DNA from: Flavobacterium swingsii
GTDB lineage: Bacteria > Bacteroidota > Bacteroidia > Flavobacteriales > Flavobacteriaceae
Reading direction: 5' to 3'
Length of the DNA stretch: 64,000 nt
Assembly (NCBI RefSeq): GCF_900111965.1
Contig: NZ_FOJT01000004.1
Location: forward strand, 62,001 to 126,000
In this document: positions 16,077 to 24,489 of the stretch, piece by piece
Layout of the letters: each line of letters begins with the position of its first letter
Numbering within the stretch: position 1 is the first letter of the stretch
Program-made: the position numbers and the translations under genes
Notes under the pieces: generated by a model
What the model was told of the DNA's origin: nothing
What the model saw: only the letters and a program-made list of their open reading frames with translations
Database searches by the model: none

Positions 16077-17218
16077 CGTTTAAAACTTATTTCAATTGTT
16101 GTTCCTTTATTTATTTCAGATTGTAAAACTCTTATTTTTCCGTTGTGGTATTCTTCGACAATTCTTTTGGTTAATGACAATCCCAATCCCCAACCTCTTT
16201 TTTTGGTTGTAAAACCAGGTTCGAAGATGGTTTTAAACTGTTTTTTGGGAATTCCTTTACCAGAATCGGTTACTTTTATCTTAGTTGTTTTCCAGTCGTC
16301 TTCAATTGTTACATCTATAGAACCGCGGCCTTTCATGGCATCAATCGCATTTTTTACCAAGTTTTCTATCGTCCAACTGTGCAATGTCGGATTTATTGAA
16401 ACAGGAATTTGATGATCGGGCGCTTTAAACGTAAAAACAACTTGTTTAGAAAATCTAGATTGCAAATATTCGTAGGCTTTTTGGGTTTCTTCGACTAGAT
16501 CTTTCTCTTCCAAAACAGGTTCGGAACCAATTTTAGAAAATCTATCGGTAATGTTTAACAATCGGTGTATGTCTTTTTCTATTTCTTGGACCGTAGTTTC
16601 ATCTACATTATCAGCTTTCATAATTTCGACCCAACCAATGAGAGATGACAATGGCGTTCCTATTTGATGTGCCGTTTCTTTTGCCATTCCTGCCCAAAGT
16701 TTGTTTTGCCCAGAAATTTTATTGGTTTTGTAATAATTATAAACCAATGCGCCAAACAAGAAAATTATCAATAATAAGGCAATAGGATAATATTTTAATT
16801 TGTTCAGCAATGGGGAATTTGTGTAATATAAATAATGAAATTTTCCCTTTACATATTCCATTTCAACTCGTTTGTTGGCGTTTTTGAAACTTTGTAAAAG
16901 TGCTTTTGCTTTTACCGAATCTTTGATAATACTTTCATCAATATTAATAGATTGAAGAATGCTATCTTTCTGATTGGTTAATATAATTGGAATTGTATTG
17001 TTGTTTGTAATAATGTTAAAAGCAAGATCGAGATCAGTATCTGAAGTGGCATTGTTGATGCTTTTTTGTGCTTCGGCCCACAATTCGATTTTTAAACGTT
17101 CTTCATTTTTAAAAATCTGAAAAAAAGTGTAAGTATTCCACAAAATCAATATAATGATTAGGAAAGAGGAGAGTATTAACACCCAGCGAGTTGTATTTTT
17201 ATTATTTGAAAACTGCAT
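16073..17218 (-). CDS. Membrane sensor histidine kinase
   Basis: 381 residues from ATG 17216-17218 (MQFSNNKN). Two membrane segments at about 12-33 and 148-168 (WVLILSSFLIIILIL and YYPIALLLIIFLFGALVY) bracket a ~115-residue periplasmic sensor region with no recognised fold. The cytoplasmic kinase has the phospho-acceptor in AHQIGTPLSSLIGW. The ATPase domain shows the N-box ENLVKNAIDAMKG, G1 DSGKGIP and G2 GWGLGLSLTKRIVEEY. No response regulator is adjacent; instead the gene is coupled to an oxidoreductase and mtgA. The frame is open further upstream to 17263 but less plausible there. Confidence 0.9.
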   Translation of the reverse strand: MQFSNNKNTTRWVLILSSFLIIILILWNTYTFFQIFKNEERLKIELWAEAQKSINNATSDTDLDLAFNIITNNNTIPIILTNQKDSILQSINIDESIIKDSVKAKALLQSFKNANKRVEMEYVKGKFHYLYYTNSPLLNKLKYYPIALLLIIFLFGALVYNYYKTNKISGQNKLWAGMAKETAHQIGTPLSSLIGWVEIMKADNVDETTVQEIEKDIHRLLNITDRFSKIGSEPVLEEKDLVEETQKAYEYLQSRFSKQVVFTFKAPDHQIPVSINPTLHSWTIENLVKNAIDAMKGRGSIDVTIEDDWKTTKIKVTDSGKGIPKKQFKTIFEPGFTTKKRGWGLGLSLTKRIVEEYHNGKIRVLQSEINKGTTIEISFKR

Positions 17219-17322
17219 ATTTTTTCTTGAGTGTATAAATATATAAAAAAAGACGTTAATCATTAATACAATTAGTTTTCAAATGGAAACCTTTTCTTAT
17301 TTTTGCTAAAAATATAATAATC

Positions 17323-18198
17323 ATGCTCAGCATTTCTCCAAAAGACATTACCACAGCGCAACTACAAGGCTATTTGCAAGGAGCAGTAAGCCCAAGACCT
17401 ATTGCGTTTGCAAGTACAATAGATGCGGGTGGAAACCCAAATTTATCACCGTTTAGTTTTTTTAATGTTTTTAGTGCAAATCCGCCAATTCTTATTTTTT
17501 CGCCAGCAAGAAGAGTGCGTGATAATACTACAAAACACACTTTAGAAAATGCAAAAACGACTCGCGAAGTGGTTATAAATGTGGTAAATTATGATATTGT
17601 ACAACAAACCTCATTATCAAGTACAGAATATGCTGAAGGGATTAACGAATTTCTAAAAGCGGGTTTAACACCTATTGCTTCTGATGTTGTAAAACCTTTT
17701 CGTGTGGCAGAATCGCCTGTTCAGTTTGAATGTAAAGTGAACGAAATTATAGAATTGGGACAAGAAGGTGGTGCGGGAAATTTAATTATTTGCGAAGTAG
17801 TTCGTATTCACATTAATGAAGAAATTTTAGACGAAAAAGGAGCTATCGACCAATATAAAATCGATTTGGTTTCCAGATTAGGTGGCAATTGGTATTCTCG
17901 TTCTAATCAAGGTCTGTTTGAAGTGCCAAAACCATTGGTAACATTAGGAATTGGAGTAGATAACATTCCAAATTTTATTAAAGAAAGTTCCGTTTTTGAT
18001 GGAAATGATTTAGGCATGTTAGGAAATGTTGAAGCTTTGCCTACTGAAGAAGAAATTACTATATTTGTAAACGAAAATTTTGCTGTAAAAGGTGTTTTAA
18101 GTTCAGATGATGAGCAAAAAGTACAGTTAAAAGCAAAAGAATATTTGAATAATCAAGACGTACTTTCAGCATGGAAAGTACTATTAGCAAAACGATAA
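17323..18198 (+). CDS. Flavin reductase-like (FMN-binding split barrel) protein
   Basis: 291 residues. The N-terminal ~200 residues form the flavin-reductase-like domain: VSPRPIAFASTIDAGGNPNL, SPFSFFNVFSANPPILIFSP, and the loop KHTLENAKTTREVVINVV. Such proteins bind FMN and use NAD(P)H or serve partner oxygenases. The C-terminal ~90 residues form an added helical region with no recognised domain. A TATTTTTG box lies at 17298-17305 but lacks a good TTG partner. The DUF3127 gene follows after 3 bp, so the two are co-transcribed. Confidence 0.85.
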   Translation: MLSISPKDITTAQLQGYLQGAVSPRPIAFASTIDAGGNPNLSPFSFFNVFSANPPILIFSPARRVRDNTTKHTLENAKTTREVVINVVNYDIVQQTSLSSTEYAEGINEFLKAGLTPIASDVVKPFRVAESPVQFECKVNEIIELGQEGGAGNLIICEVVRIHINEEILDEKGAIDQYKIDLVSRLGGNWYSRSNQGLFEVPKPLVTLGIGVDNIPNFIKESSVFDGNDLGMLGNVEALPTEEEITIFVNENFAVKGVLSSDDEQKVQLKAKEYLNNQDVLSAWKVLLAKR

Positions 18199-18201
18199 GT
18201 T

Positions 18202-18579
18202 ATGGAAGTTACAGGAAAAATTAAAGTGGTTGGGGCAGAGCAACAAATTAGCGCCTCATTTAAAAAAAGAGAATTGGTTGTAACCACAGATGAGCAATAT
18301 CCACAATCGATAATGATCGAATTTGTTCAAGACAAATGTGATTTATTGAACAATTATAACATTGGAGAAGACGTAAAAGTATCTATCAATTTAGGTGGTA
18401 GAGAATGGGTGAATCCTCAAGGAGAAACTAAATATTTCAACAGTATCAAAGGTTGGAGAATAGAGCGTTTGGCAGCTGCACAAGCACCAAATACACAATC
18501 TCCACCAATGCCAACTGCCGAAACATTCGAGCCAGCGGCAAGCTTTAAAGAAGAAGAGCACGACGATTTACCTTTCTAA
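18202..18579 (+). CDS. DUF3127 OB-fold-like protein
   Basis: 125 residues. The first ~90 match the DUF3127 pattern: EVTGKIKVVGAEQQIS, FKKRELVVTTDEQYPQSI, VSINLGGREW and an aromatic RIERL end. The fold resembles single-strand-DNA-binding OB proteins. The tail (about 95-125) is Pro/Ala-rich and ends in the acidic EEHDDLPF, strikingly like the acidic C-terminus of SSB. That similarity suggests a nucleic-acid or partner-binding role, but this is inference. It is the second gene of a two-gene unit and is followed by a terminator. Confidence 0.8.
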   Translation: MEVTGKIKVVGAEQQISASFKKRELVVTTDEQYPQSIMIEFVQDKCDLLNNYNIGEDVKVSINLGGREWVNPQGETKYFNSIKGWRIERLAAAQAPNTQSPPMPTAETFEPAASFKEEEHDDLPF

Positions 18580-18607
18580 ATTTTAGAAAAAAGAAGAAAG
18601 ATAATAG

Positions 18608-18640
18608 AAAGTCAGAAGTAATATTTATTTCTGACTTTTT
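18608..18640 (+). terminator. Rho-independent terminator
   Basis: A 10-bp stem AAAGTCAGAA (18608-18617) with TTCTGACTTT (18629-18638), followed by a T-run. Confidence 0.75.
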
Positions 18641-18647
18641 TTATTTT

Positions 18648-18671
18648 GGATTCCTGCGCAGGCGGGAATCT
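18648..18671. repeat. GC-rich palindromic intergenic repeat (ATTCCTGCGCAGGCGGGAAT type)
   Basis: A near-palindrome of 20-24 bp, clearly more GC-rich than its surroundings. ATTCCCGC...GCGGGAAT palindromes recur in many bacterial genomes. Only one copy is seen here. Confidence 0.5.
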
Positions 18672-18705
18672 ATACTGACATTGATTTTTGAAATTACCAC
18701 TAATT

Positions 18706-19338
18706 ATGCATTTTTTAACCGAAGAATTGTCTTTTCCTAATACAAATGAATCCTCGCCCGATGGTCTTTTAGCTATTGGCGGTGATTTATCTACCGAAAG
18801 ATTGTTATTGGCTTACGAAAACGGAATTTTTCCTTGGTTTGAAGATGGTGATCCCATTATGTGGTGGTCGCCAAGAGAAAGAATGGTTTTATTTCTAGAA
18901 GAATTGATAGTTTCTCACAGCATGCGAAATGTCATCAATAAAGATGTTTTTCAAGTTACTTTCAATAAAGCTTTTCGGGAAGTCATTCAGCATTGTCAAA
19001 GTGTAAAACGAGAAGGACAATACGGCACTTGGATTACCGATGAAATGATTGAATCCTATTGCAAACTAAACAAATTAGGCAAAGCCATGTCGGTTGAAGT
19101 TTGGCAAAACAACACTTTAGTTGGCGGATTATATGGTGTAGATATGTTTCCTGTTTTTTGTGGTGAAAGTATGTTTTCCAAGGTGAGTAATGCTTCCAAA
19201 ATGGCTTTTATTTCGTTGGTAAATTATCTGAAATCAAATCAATATAACTTATTGGATTGCCAGATTTACAATGACCATTTAGATAGTTTGGGTTGTCGAG
19301 AAATACCAAGAGAAGATTTTTTATCTTATTTGAGATGA
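18706..19338 (+). CDS. aat: Leucyl/phenylalanyl-tRNA-protein transferase
   Basis: 210 residues from ATG 18706 (the frame is open to a TTG at 18688). The enzyme adds Leu or Phe to N-terminal Arg/Lys as part of the N-end rule pathway for ClpAP degradation. Visible family blocks: FPNTNESSPDGLLAIGGDLS, ENGIFPWFEDGDPIMWWSPR, YGTWITDEMIESY, GGLYGVDMFPVFCGESMFS and the C-terminal LLDCQIYNDHLDSLGCREI. The length is typical. It stands alone, closed by the hairpin at 19346-19397. Confidence 0.95.
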   Translation: MHFLTEELSFPNTNESSPDGLLAIGGDLSTERLLLAYENGIFPWFEDGDPIMWWSPRERMVLFLEELIVSHSMRNVINKDVFQVTFNKAFREVIQHCQSVKREGQYGTWITDEMIESYCKLNKLGKAMSVEVWQNNTLVGGLYGVDMFPVFCGESMFSKVSNASKMAFISLVNYLKSNQYNLLDCQIYNDHLDSLGCREIPREDFLSYLR

Positions 19339-19345
19339 AATAATC

Positions 19346-19402
19346 AACCGCAGATTCGCAGATTATTATATTAAAAAAATCTGCGAATCTGCGGTTTTTC
19401 TG
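19346..19402. terminator. Bidirectional terminator between aat and tag
   Basis: A perfect 19-bp stem (19346-19364 with 19379-19397) built on CCGCAGATTCGCAGATT, followed by TTTCTGTTTT. It separates two convergent genes and belongs to the same CGCAGATT-type dispersed palindromes seen at 14099-14186. Confidence 0.75.
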
Positions 19403-19436
19403 TTTTGTGATTTTATCAATACATTAGTAAATCAAA

Positions 19437-19991
19437 TTATTCTCTCGTCCAACAATCTTCCACATGATCATTTACCATTCCTGTTGCTTGCATGTGTGCA
19501 TACATCACGGTCGAACCCACAAATTTGAACCCACGTTTTTTCAAATCTTTGCTCAACGCATCCGATATTGCTGAGGTCGAAGTAATGTCTTTTAGTGTTT
19601 TTGGTTTGTTATCAATCGGTTTTCCATCTACAAAACCCCAAATATATTTGCTAAAACTGCCAAATTCCTTTTGTATTTCCATAAAAGCAATCGCATTTGT
19701 CACTGCCGATTTTACTTTGAGTTTGTTTCTAATAATTCCTGCATTTTGCAATAATTCTTCTTGTTTGGCTTCGGAATAAGCTGCTATTTTTTTATAATCG
19801 AAATCATCAAAAGCCAATCGGAAATTTTCTCTTTTATTCAAAATAGTAATCCAACTCAAGCCTGCCTGAAAAGTTTCAAGGATTAAAAACTCGAATATCG
19901 TCGCATCATCGTAAACAGGTTTTCCCCATTCGTTATCGTGATATTCTTTATATAAATCGGAAGACAAACACCAAGCACAGCGATTTTTCAT
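19437..19991 (-). CDS. tag: DNA-3-methyladenine glycosylase I
   Basis: 184 residues from ATG 19989-19991. It removes 3-methyladenine from alkylated DNA. Family marks: RCAWCLSSDLYKEYHDNEWG at the N-terminus (zinc-site Cys and catalytic Glu region), FEFLILETFQAGLSWITIL, YAHMQATGMVNDH and a final CW pair (DCWTRE). Zinc-binding Cys and His residues are present at both ends, as in Tag enzymes. An upstream TTG in the same frame (20007-20009) is not needed. It is transcribed towards the shared terminator with aat. Confidence 0.95.
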   Translation of the reverse strand: MKNRCAWCLSSDLYKEYHDNEWGKPVYDDATIFEFLILETFQAGLSWITILNKRENFRLAFDDFDYKKIAAYSEAKQEELLQNAGIIRNKLKVKSAVTNAIAFMEIQKEFGSFSKYIWGFVDGKPIDNKPKTLKDITSTSAISDALSKDLKKRGFKFVGSTVMYAHMQATGMVNDHVEDCWTRE

Positions 19992-20064
19992 AAAAGCAGT
20001 TTTTTTCAAATGTAAGAATTTGTTTTAAAAAAAATTGTAAATTTACTACAGCAATTTAAATTAT

Positions 20065-20694
20065 ATGAAGACAGTTATAGCCCAAAGTTTTTTAAATGCA
20101 ATTACTTATTCGGAATATAGGAAGATTATTTCGGAGCTAATTCAACAAGATAAATCTTCAGGAGACGAGCAGTCTGAAGACTTACTTCTTTATAGCAAAC
20201 TGAACGAAACCAGAATGAATCGGTTAGATAAAACGGTTCATGTTGGGATTGAAACCACACAAGAATTAAATGCTCTTATGCATGAATATTACTGGTTGGT
20301 TCTTGCTGAAGGTTGGTGTGGCGATGCGGCTCAGCTGGTTCCAATTTTTAATAAAATGGCAAATACTTCTAAAAATGTTGAGTTAAAATTACTTTTTAGA
20401 GATGAAAATAAACCATTAATGGATATGTTTCTTACCAATGGAAGTAGGTCGATTCCCAAACTTATTGTTTTAGAAAAAGAAACCTTGCAAGTTAAGGGGA
20501 CTTGGGGGCCAAGACCAGAAGGCGCATCGAAACTAATACGGAGTTATAAGCAGCAATATGGTGTGGTAGATGAAACTGCAAAAGCAGAATTACAATTGTG
20601 GTATTTGCACGACAAAGGGTTGAGTACACAAAATGAATTAACTACTTTGATGCATCATTTGGAGCAATTAGAACATAATAATGCTAGAAAATAA
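20065..20694 (+). CDS. Thioredoxin-like protein with a single active-site Cys
   Basis: 209 residues. The central part has a thioredoxin-like core: YYWLVLAEGWCGDAAQLVP, followed by a strand VELKLLFRDEN and the cis-Pro segment RSIPKLIVL. The usual CxxC is reduced to CGDA, so a two-Cys redox cycle is unlikely; a monothiol or non-redox role is more plausible. The family occurs in many Bacteroidota as a stand-alone cytosolic protein. No signal peptide. The 3' end overlaps the convergent barrel gene by 11 bp. Confidence 0.75.
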   Translation: MKTVIAQSFLNAITYSEYRKIISELIQQDKSSGDEQSEDLLLYSKLNETRMNRLDKTVHVGIETTQELNALMHEYYWLVLAEGWCGDAAQLVPIFNKMANTSKNVELKLLFRDENKPLMDMFLTNGSRSIPKLIVLEKETLQVKGTWGPRPEGASKLIRSYKQQYGVVDETAKAELQLWYLHDKGLSTQNELTTLMHHLEQLEHNNARK

Positions 20695-21208
20695 TTTTGC
20701 TTACTCCTAAACTTATTGTACCAAAGCCTTTTTCGCCATTTACAGTAAAATTATATAAAGACAAATCGGCAAAAACAGTCAAATCATCATCATTCTGATA
20801 ACCTAAATTAAATCTTTTATAAGTTCCAAAGACGTCTCCTTTTCCAATTGCCGATGCTTTTCCCCAACCAAATTGTAATGCTATTGCACCTTCTCCAATC
20901 TCAAGATTTAGTCTAGAATTAATAAAAAGAGGGACTATAACAAGTTTTTCGTTTATTTTCCAATCGATACCTGAATGTAATCCAAGAGAAATAGTTTCTT
21001 CGTAGTGTATTCCATACCCCATTTTAGCGCTTAATCCGTCTGGAATAAATTGATATTCGTTTTTACTTCCGTCTGAATTTATTTCACCATAATGTGTATT
21101 GGATTTAAAAGGCGTAGACAATTCAAATTGAACGTATCTAGAATCGAATTTTTGTGAAAAAGCACAAAGATTAGACAGTAAAAAGAATAGAATAATTTTA
21201 TAATTCAT
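20684..21208 (-). CDS. Small outer-membrane beta-barrel-like protein, unknown function
   Basis: 174 residues with a signal peptide (NYKIILFFLLSNLCAFSQ). The mature part alternates polar and aromatic residues in short strands (RYVQFELSTPF, SAKMGYGIHYEE, IALQFGWGKAS, FGTISLGVSKIIF) and ends in the terminal Phe expected of outer-membrane barrels. No named family recognised. It starts directly next to the stop of truB, the last gene of the ftsX-uppP-truB run, and is probably its distal co-transcribed gene. Confidence 0.6.
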   Translation of the reverse strand: MNYKIILFFLLSNLCAFSQKFDSRYVQFELSTPFKSNTHYGEINSDGSKNEYQFIPDGLSAKMGYGIHYEETISLGLHSGIDWKINEKLVIVPLFINSRLNLEIGEGAIALQFGWGKASAIGKGDVFGTYKRFNLGYQNDDDLTVFADLSLYNFTVNGEKGFGTISLGVSKIIF

Positions 21209-21910
21209 TTAACCTTTTCTAACGATTGACTCATCAAACAAAGTAACATCGATGGCATTTTTCACATCATAATCGCCAATTTTTGTTCTTCGCAAAACCG
21301 TAAGATGTCCTCCAGATTGCAAAGCCAATCCAAAATCATAAGCTAAAGAGCGAATATAAGTTCCTTTGCTACAAACGACTCTAAAATCGATTTCTGGTAA
21401 AGCAATTCGTGTAATTTCAAATTCGTGAATCTGAGTTTTTCTAGAAGCAATTTCTACTTCAACACCAGCACGAGCGTGTTCGTATAATCGAACACCATCT
21501 TTTTTAATGGCCGAAAAAACAGGTGGTTTTTGGTCTATTTCGCCGATAAATTGTTTTACCGTTTCGTGAATTAATGCTTCGGTAATGTGTTCTGTTGGGA
21601 AAGTAGCATCAATCTCGGTTTCTAAATCATACGATGGCGTTGTGGCACCAATATAGAAAGTTCCTGTATATTCTTTGGCTTGACCTTGTATTTCGGAAAT
21701 GCTTTTGGTAAATTTTCCTGTACAAACTATGAGCAAACCAGTTGCTAACGGATCGAGTGTTCCTGCATGACCAATTTTGAATTTTTTGGGTAATCCTAAT
21801 TTATTTATAAGCGAATATTTTAGCTTATTTACCGCTTGAAAAGAACTCCATTTCAATGGTTTGTCTATCAATAAAACTTGACCGTTTAGGTAATCTTCAG
21901 GAGTAAGCAA
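21209..21910 (-). CDS. truB: tRNA pseudouridine(55) synthase
   Basis: 233 residues. It converts U55 of the tRNA T-loop to pseudouridine. Motifs: GQVLLIDKPLKWSSFQAVN, the catalytic-Asp box HAGTLDPLATGLLIVCTG, the thumb region and KGTYIRSLAYDFG. The only plausible start is TTG (21908-21910): homology begins there and a TAA lies three codons upstream. It starts 6 bp after the uppP stop, consistent with coupled translation. Confidence 0.94.
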   Translation of the reverse strand: MLTPEDYLNGQVLLIDKPLKWSSFQAVNKLKYSLINKLGLPKKFKIGHAGTLDPLATGLLIVCTGKFTKSISEIQGQAKEYTGTFYIGATTPSYDLETEIDATFPTEHITEALIHETVKQFIGEIDQKPPVFSAIKKDGVRLYEHARAGVEVEIASRKTQIHEFEITRIALPEIDFRVVCSKGTYIRSLAYDFGLALQSGGHLTVLRRTKIGDYDVKNAIDVTLFDESIVRKG

Positions 21911-21916
21911 GGTAAA

Positions 21917-22726
21917 TTATTTTAAATAAGTGAAATAAATCAATAGAAATGAACCCACAATAATTCGGTACCAACCCCAAGGTTTAAATCCGTATTTTTT
22001 GATGATTTCAATAAAAAATTTGATAGCTAAAACCGCAACGATAAAGGCAACAATATTACCAATAAGGAATATTTTGATGTTTTCGTCTGATTTCAAAATC
22101 AATTCATACCCTTTCATTTGTGAAGTTTCGTATGTTTTTAGAAAAACAGAATAACAAGTTACCGCAAGCATAGTTGGAACTGCAAGAAAGAAAGAAAATT
22201 CAGCAGCAGCTTGTCGTGATAATCCTTGTTGCATGCCTCCAATAATAGATGCTGCCGAACGACTCGTGCCAGGCATCATGGCTAAACATTGCCAAAAACC
22301 AATGGTTACAGCTTTTTTGATAGTGATGTCTTCTTCTTGTATAATAGTTGGATTTTGAAAATGATTATCGATAAAAAGCAATACGATTCCACCCAAAATT
22401 AAGACAATTGCGATTGGAATAGGATTTCCAAGAACAGCTTCAATTTTATCATCGAATAATTTCCCTAAAATTAAGGCAGGAATTACTGCGCAAGCCAATT
22501 TGATAAAGAAGTTGAATTTAGAAAAATCGAAAAATTTTCTCCAATATAAAACCACGACAGCCAAAATGGCTCCAAACTGAATTGATACCTGAAATAATTT
22601 GACAAAATCGTCATTTTGAATCCCAAAATAAGAACTTAAAAAAATCATATGTCCTGTTGAAGAAACGGGTAAATATTCGGTAAGACCTTCAATAATGGCA
22701 ATAAGTAGCGCTTGTAAATAATCCAT
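21917..22726 (-). CDS. uppP: Undecaprenyl-diphosphate phosphatase
   Basis: 269 residues, about eight hydrophobic segments. It recycles the undecaprenyl carrier lipid by removing a phosphate; integral inner-membrane enzyme, BacA/UppP family. Signature boxes: ALLIAIIEGLTEYLPVSSTG near the N-terminus (catalytic Glu and Ser) and MMPGTSRSAASIIGGM in the middle (catalytic Arg). It is part of the run ftsX, DUF3098, a small exported protein, uppP, truB, with 6-7 bp gaps. Confidence 0.96.
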   Translation of the reverse strand: MDYLQALLIAIIEGLTEYLPVSSTGHMIFLSSYFGIQNDDFVKLFQVSIQFGAILAVVVLYWRKFFDFSKFNFFIKLACAVIPALILGKLFDDKIEAVLGNPIPIAIVLILGGIVLLFIDNHFQNPTIIQEEDITIKKAVTIGFWQCLAMMPGTSRSAASIIGGMQQGLSRQAAAEFSFFLAVPTMLAVTCYSVFLKTYETSQMKGYELILKSDENIKIFLIGNIVAFIVAVLAIKFFIEIIKKYGFKPWGWYRIIVGSFLLIYFTYLK

Positions 22727-22732
22727 TTTAAA

Positions 22733-23212
22733 TTATTTTATGTGTAATGCTCGACAAATATTAGTCGGATTTATGTCTATAACAGCACGGAATTTTTTAG
22801 GAGTAAGATTTGGTTGTTTTTCAACAAATAGATTTATAAAATTAGAATCTAGATTTACAAAATAATTTACATCTTTTATTTTCTCTTTAGCATCTATGTT
22901 TTTGACAAGTTCAAGTAAGAAAAGCTCTTTATCATCCTTAGTGAGTCCTTTGGGAAGTTTAACAAAAAAGTAAAGAGTGTGGTATATATTATATTCGTTA
23001 TTTAAACATTTTATTGCATTTTCTTCAAACATATTGGGGTAATCATCTTCGTAAACATTTATAAAAAAATGAAGAATTCCGTGATCGGAATAATCAATCC
23101 TTGACACAGGTGTTGATTTTCCATTAAATATGAAATTTTCTGATGTTTTTTTCTGAGAAAATGCTTTTGAATAAAAAATCAGTATAAAAATAATCAATAA
23201 TTTTATTTTCAT
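22733..23212 (-). CDS. Small exported protein, unknown function
   Basis: 159 residues with a clear signal peptide (KIKLLIIFILIFYSKAFSQ). The mature part is Asn/Lys-rich with short predicted strands and no Cys pair near the cleavage site, so it is periplasmic or surface rather than a lipoprotein. I do not recognise a family. It sits between the DUF3098 gene and uppP with 6-7 bp gaps, an extra member of an otherwise conserved run. Confidence 0.65.
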   Translation of the reverse strand: MKIKLLIIFILIFYSKAFSQKKTSENFIFNGKSTPVSRIDYSDHGILHFFINVYEDDYPNMFEENAIKCLNNEYNIYHTLYFFVKLPKGLTKDDKELFLLELVKNIDAKEKIKDVNYFVNLDSNFINLFVEKQPNLTPKKFRAVIDINPTNICRALHIK

Positions 23213-23219
23213 TTTTCTT

Positions 23220-23453
23220 CTATTTCTTAGGATTTTTCAAAATAGAATATATCGTGATTCCAAAACCAATTAAAACCATCGTTGGTGCTAATCTAATTCT
23301 TCTGAAACTAAAAATCTCTTTATTAAAAACCGCTGGATTATCGCTTCCGCCACCAGACATGAGTATAAATCCGACTGCAATAACTGCAATTCCGATTAAT
23401 AAAATTTTGTAGTTTACTTTTTCAAAAAGAAATCCAGATTCTTTATTTTCCAT
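23220..23453 (-). CDS. DUF3098 membrane protein
   Basis: 77 residues from ATG 23451-23453 (MENKESGFLF). Two membrane spans (YKILLIGIAVIAVGFILMSGG and LAPTMVLIGFGITIYSIL) are joined by a loop with FNKEIFSFRRIRLAPT, the DUF3098 hallmark. The gene characteristically follows ftsX in Flavobacteria, as here, which suggests a link to division or envelope processes. The role is not established. A further upstream in-frame start (23489) is unlikely. Confidence 0.85.
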   Translation of the reverse strand: MENKESGFLFEKVNYKILLIGIAVIAVGFILMSGGGSDNPAVFNKEIFSFRRIRLAPTMVLIGFGITIYSILKNPKK

Positions 23454-23496
23454 GTTATTTTTTTTAAATCTAAAATCTAAAATCAGCAATTTAAAA

Positions 23497-24372
23497 TTAA
23501 TAAAGATCGTCAGTTCTTAAATTCAAAAATCGTTGAGTTGCAAAATAAGTACTTAACCAAGTAATTAAAATACCCGTACCAAAAACACCTAATAATATAG
23601 CGCCGATAGTTAGTTTATCATTAAAAATTCCAAGATTAGGAAAATTAGTATCAATATAAAACAACACGCCAAGTAAAGCCACAATAGCAATTCCGGCACC
23701 AATCATTCCCAGTTTTACACCACGCCAAATAAAAGGTCTTCTAATAAATGATTTTGTTGCGCCCACCATTTGCATGGTTTTTATGATAAATCGGTTTGAA
23801 TGTATCGACAAACGCATCGAACTGTTTATAAGCAAAACAGCAATTATACAAAACAGTCCGCTAATGATAAGAATCCACAAACTCACTTTTTTCACGTTAT
23901 CGTTTACCATATTTACCAATTGTTTGTCGTAAACAATATCAGAAATCAAAGCATTTTCACGCAACTTACTTTCAATTTTTGCAATACTATCCGCCACCAC
24001 ATAATCCGCTCTTAGATGAATATCATAAGAATTTTGCAAAGGATTCATACCTAAAAACTCCAGGAAATTTTCCCCAATAATATCGGTATGTTGTTTAGCA
24101 GCAACATCTTTCGACACATAGGTAAATGTTTTAGTATATTTCGAAGCCTTCAATTCGTTTTTAAAATTAACCAAAGTCGTGTCTTTCGCCTCATCTTTAA
24201 AATAAACCGACATTGCGATTCCTTCTCTGAAATCGTCAGACAATTTTTTAGAATTTATAATAAAAAAACCTAATATTCCCAGTAAAAACAATACAAGGAA
24301 AACACTTAACACTACCGAAAAATAAGACGTAATTAATCTACGTTTTTGAAAATTATCGAAAGAAGAACTCAT
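23497..24372 (-). CDS. ftsX: Cell division protein FtsX (ABC permease-like)
   Basis: 291 residues. A short cytoplasmic N-terminus (SSFDNFQKRRL), the first span (YFSVVLSVFLVLFLLGILGFFI), a periplasmic domain of ~130 residues and three further spans near 165-280 make the four-TM FtsX topology. With FtsE it couples ATP hydrolysis to septal peptidoglycan hydrolase activation. FtsE is not in this window next to it. It is the first gene of the run leading to truB. Confidence 0.9.
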   Translation of the reverse strand: MSSSFDNFQKRRLITSYFSVVLSVFLVLFLLGILGFFIINSKKLSDDFREGIAMSVYFKDEAKDTTLVNFKNELKASKYTKTFTYVSKDVAAKQHTDIIGENFLEFLGMNPLQNSYDIHLRADYVVADSIAKIESKLRENALISDIVYDKQLVNMVNDNVKKVSLWILIISGLFCIIAVLLINSSMRLSIHSNRFIIKTMQMVGATKSFIRRPFIWRGVKLGMIGAGIAIVALLGVLFYIDTNFPNLGIFNDKLTIGAILLGVFGTGILITWLSTYFATQRFLNLRTDDLY

Positions 24373-24489
24373 ACTAAATAAAATTATTGCGTAAAAATAA
24401 CAAAGAATTTCTTTATTTAAAGTTATTAACGTTCAAACTTTCCATTTTCTTATAATAAATGTAAATTTGTCGCAATAAAATATTTTCTT

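Noticed and set aside
18648..18671. Operator for aat
   Set aside because: The palindrome matches a widespread dispersed repeat type and is too far from a recognisable promoter.
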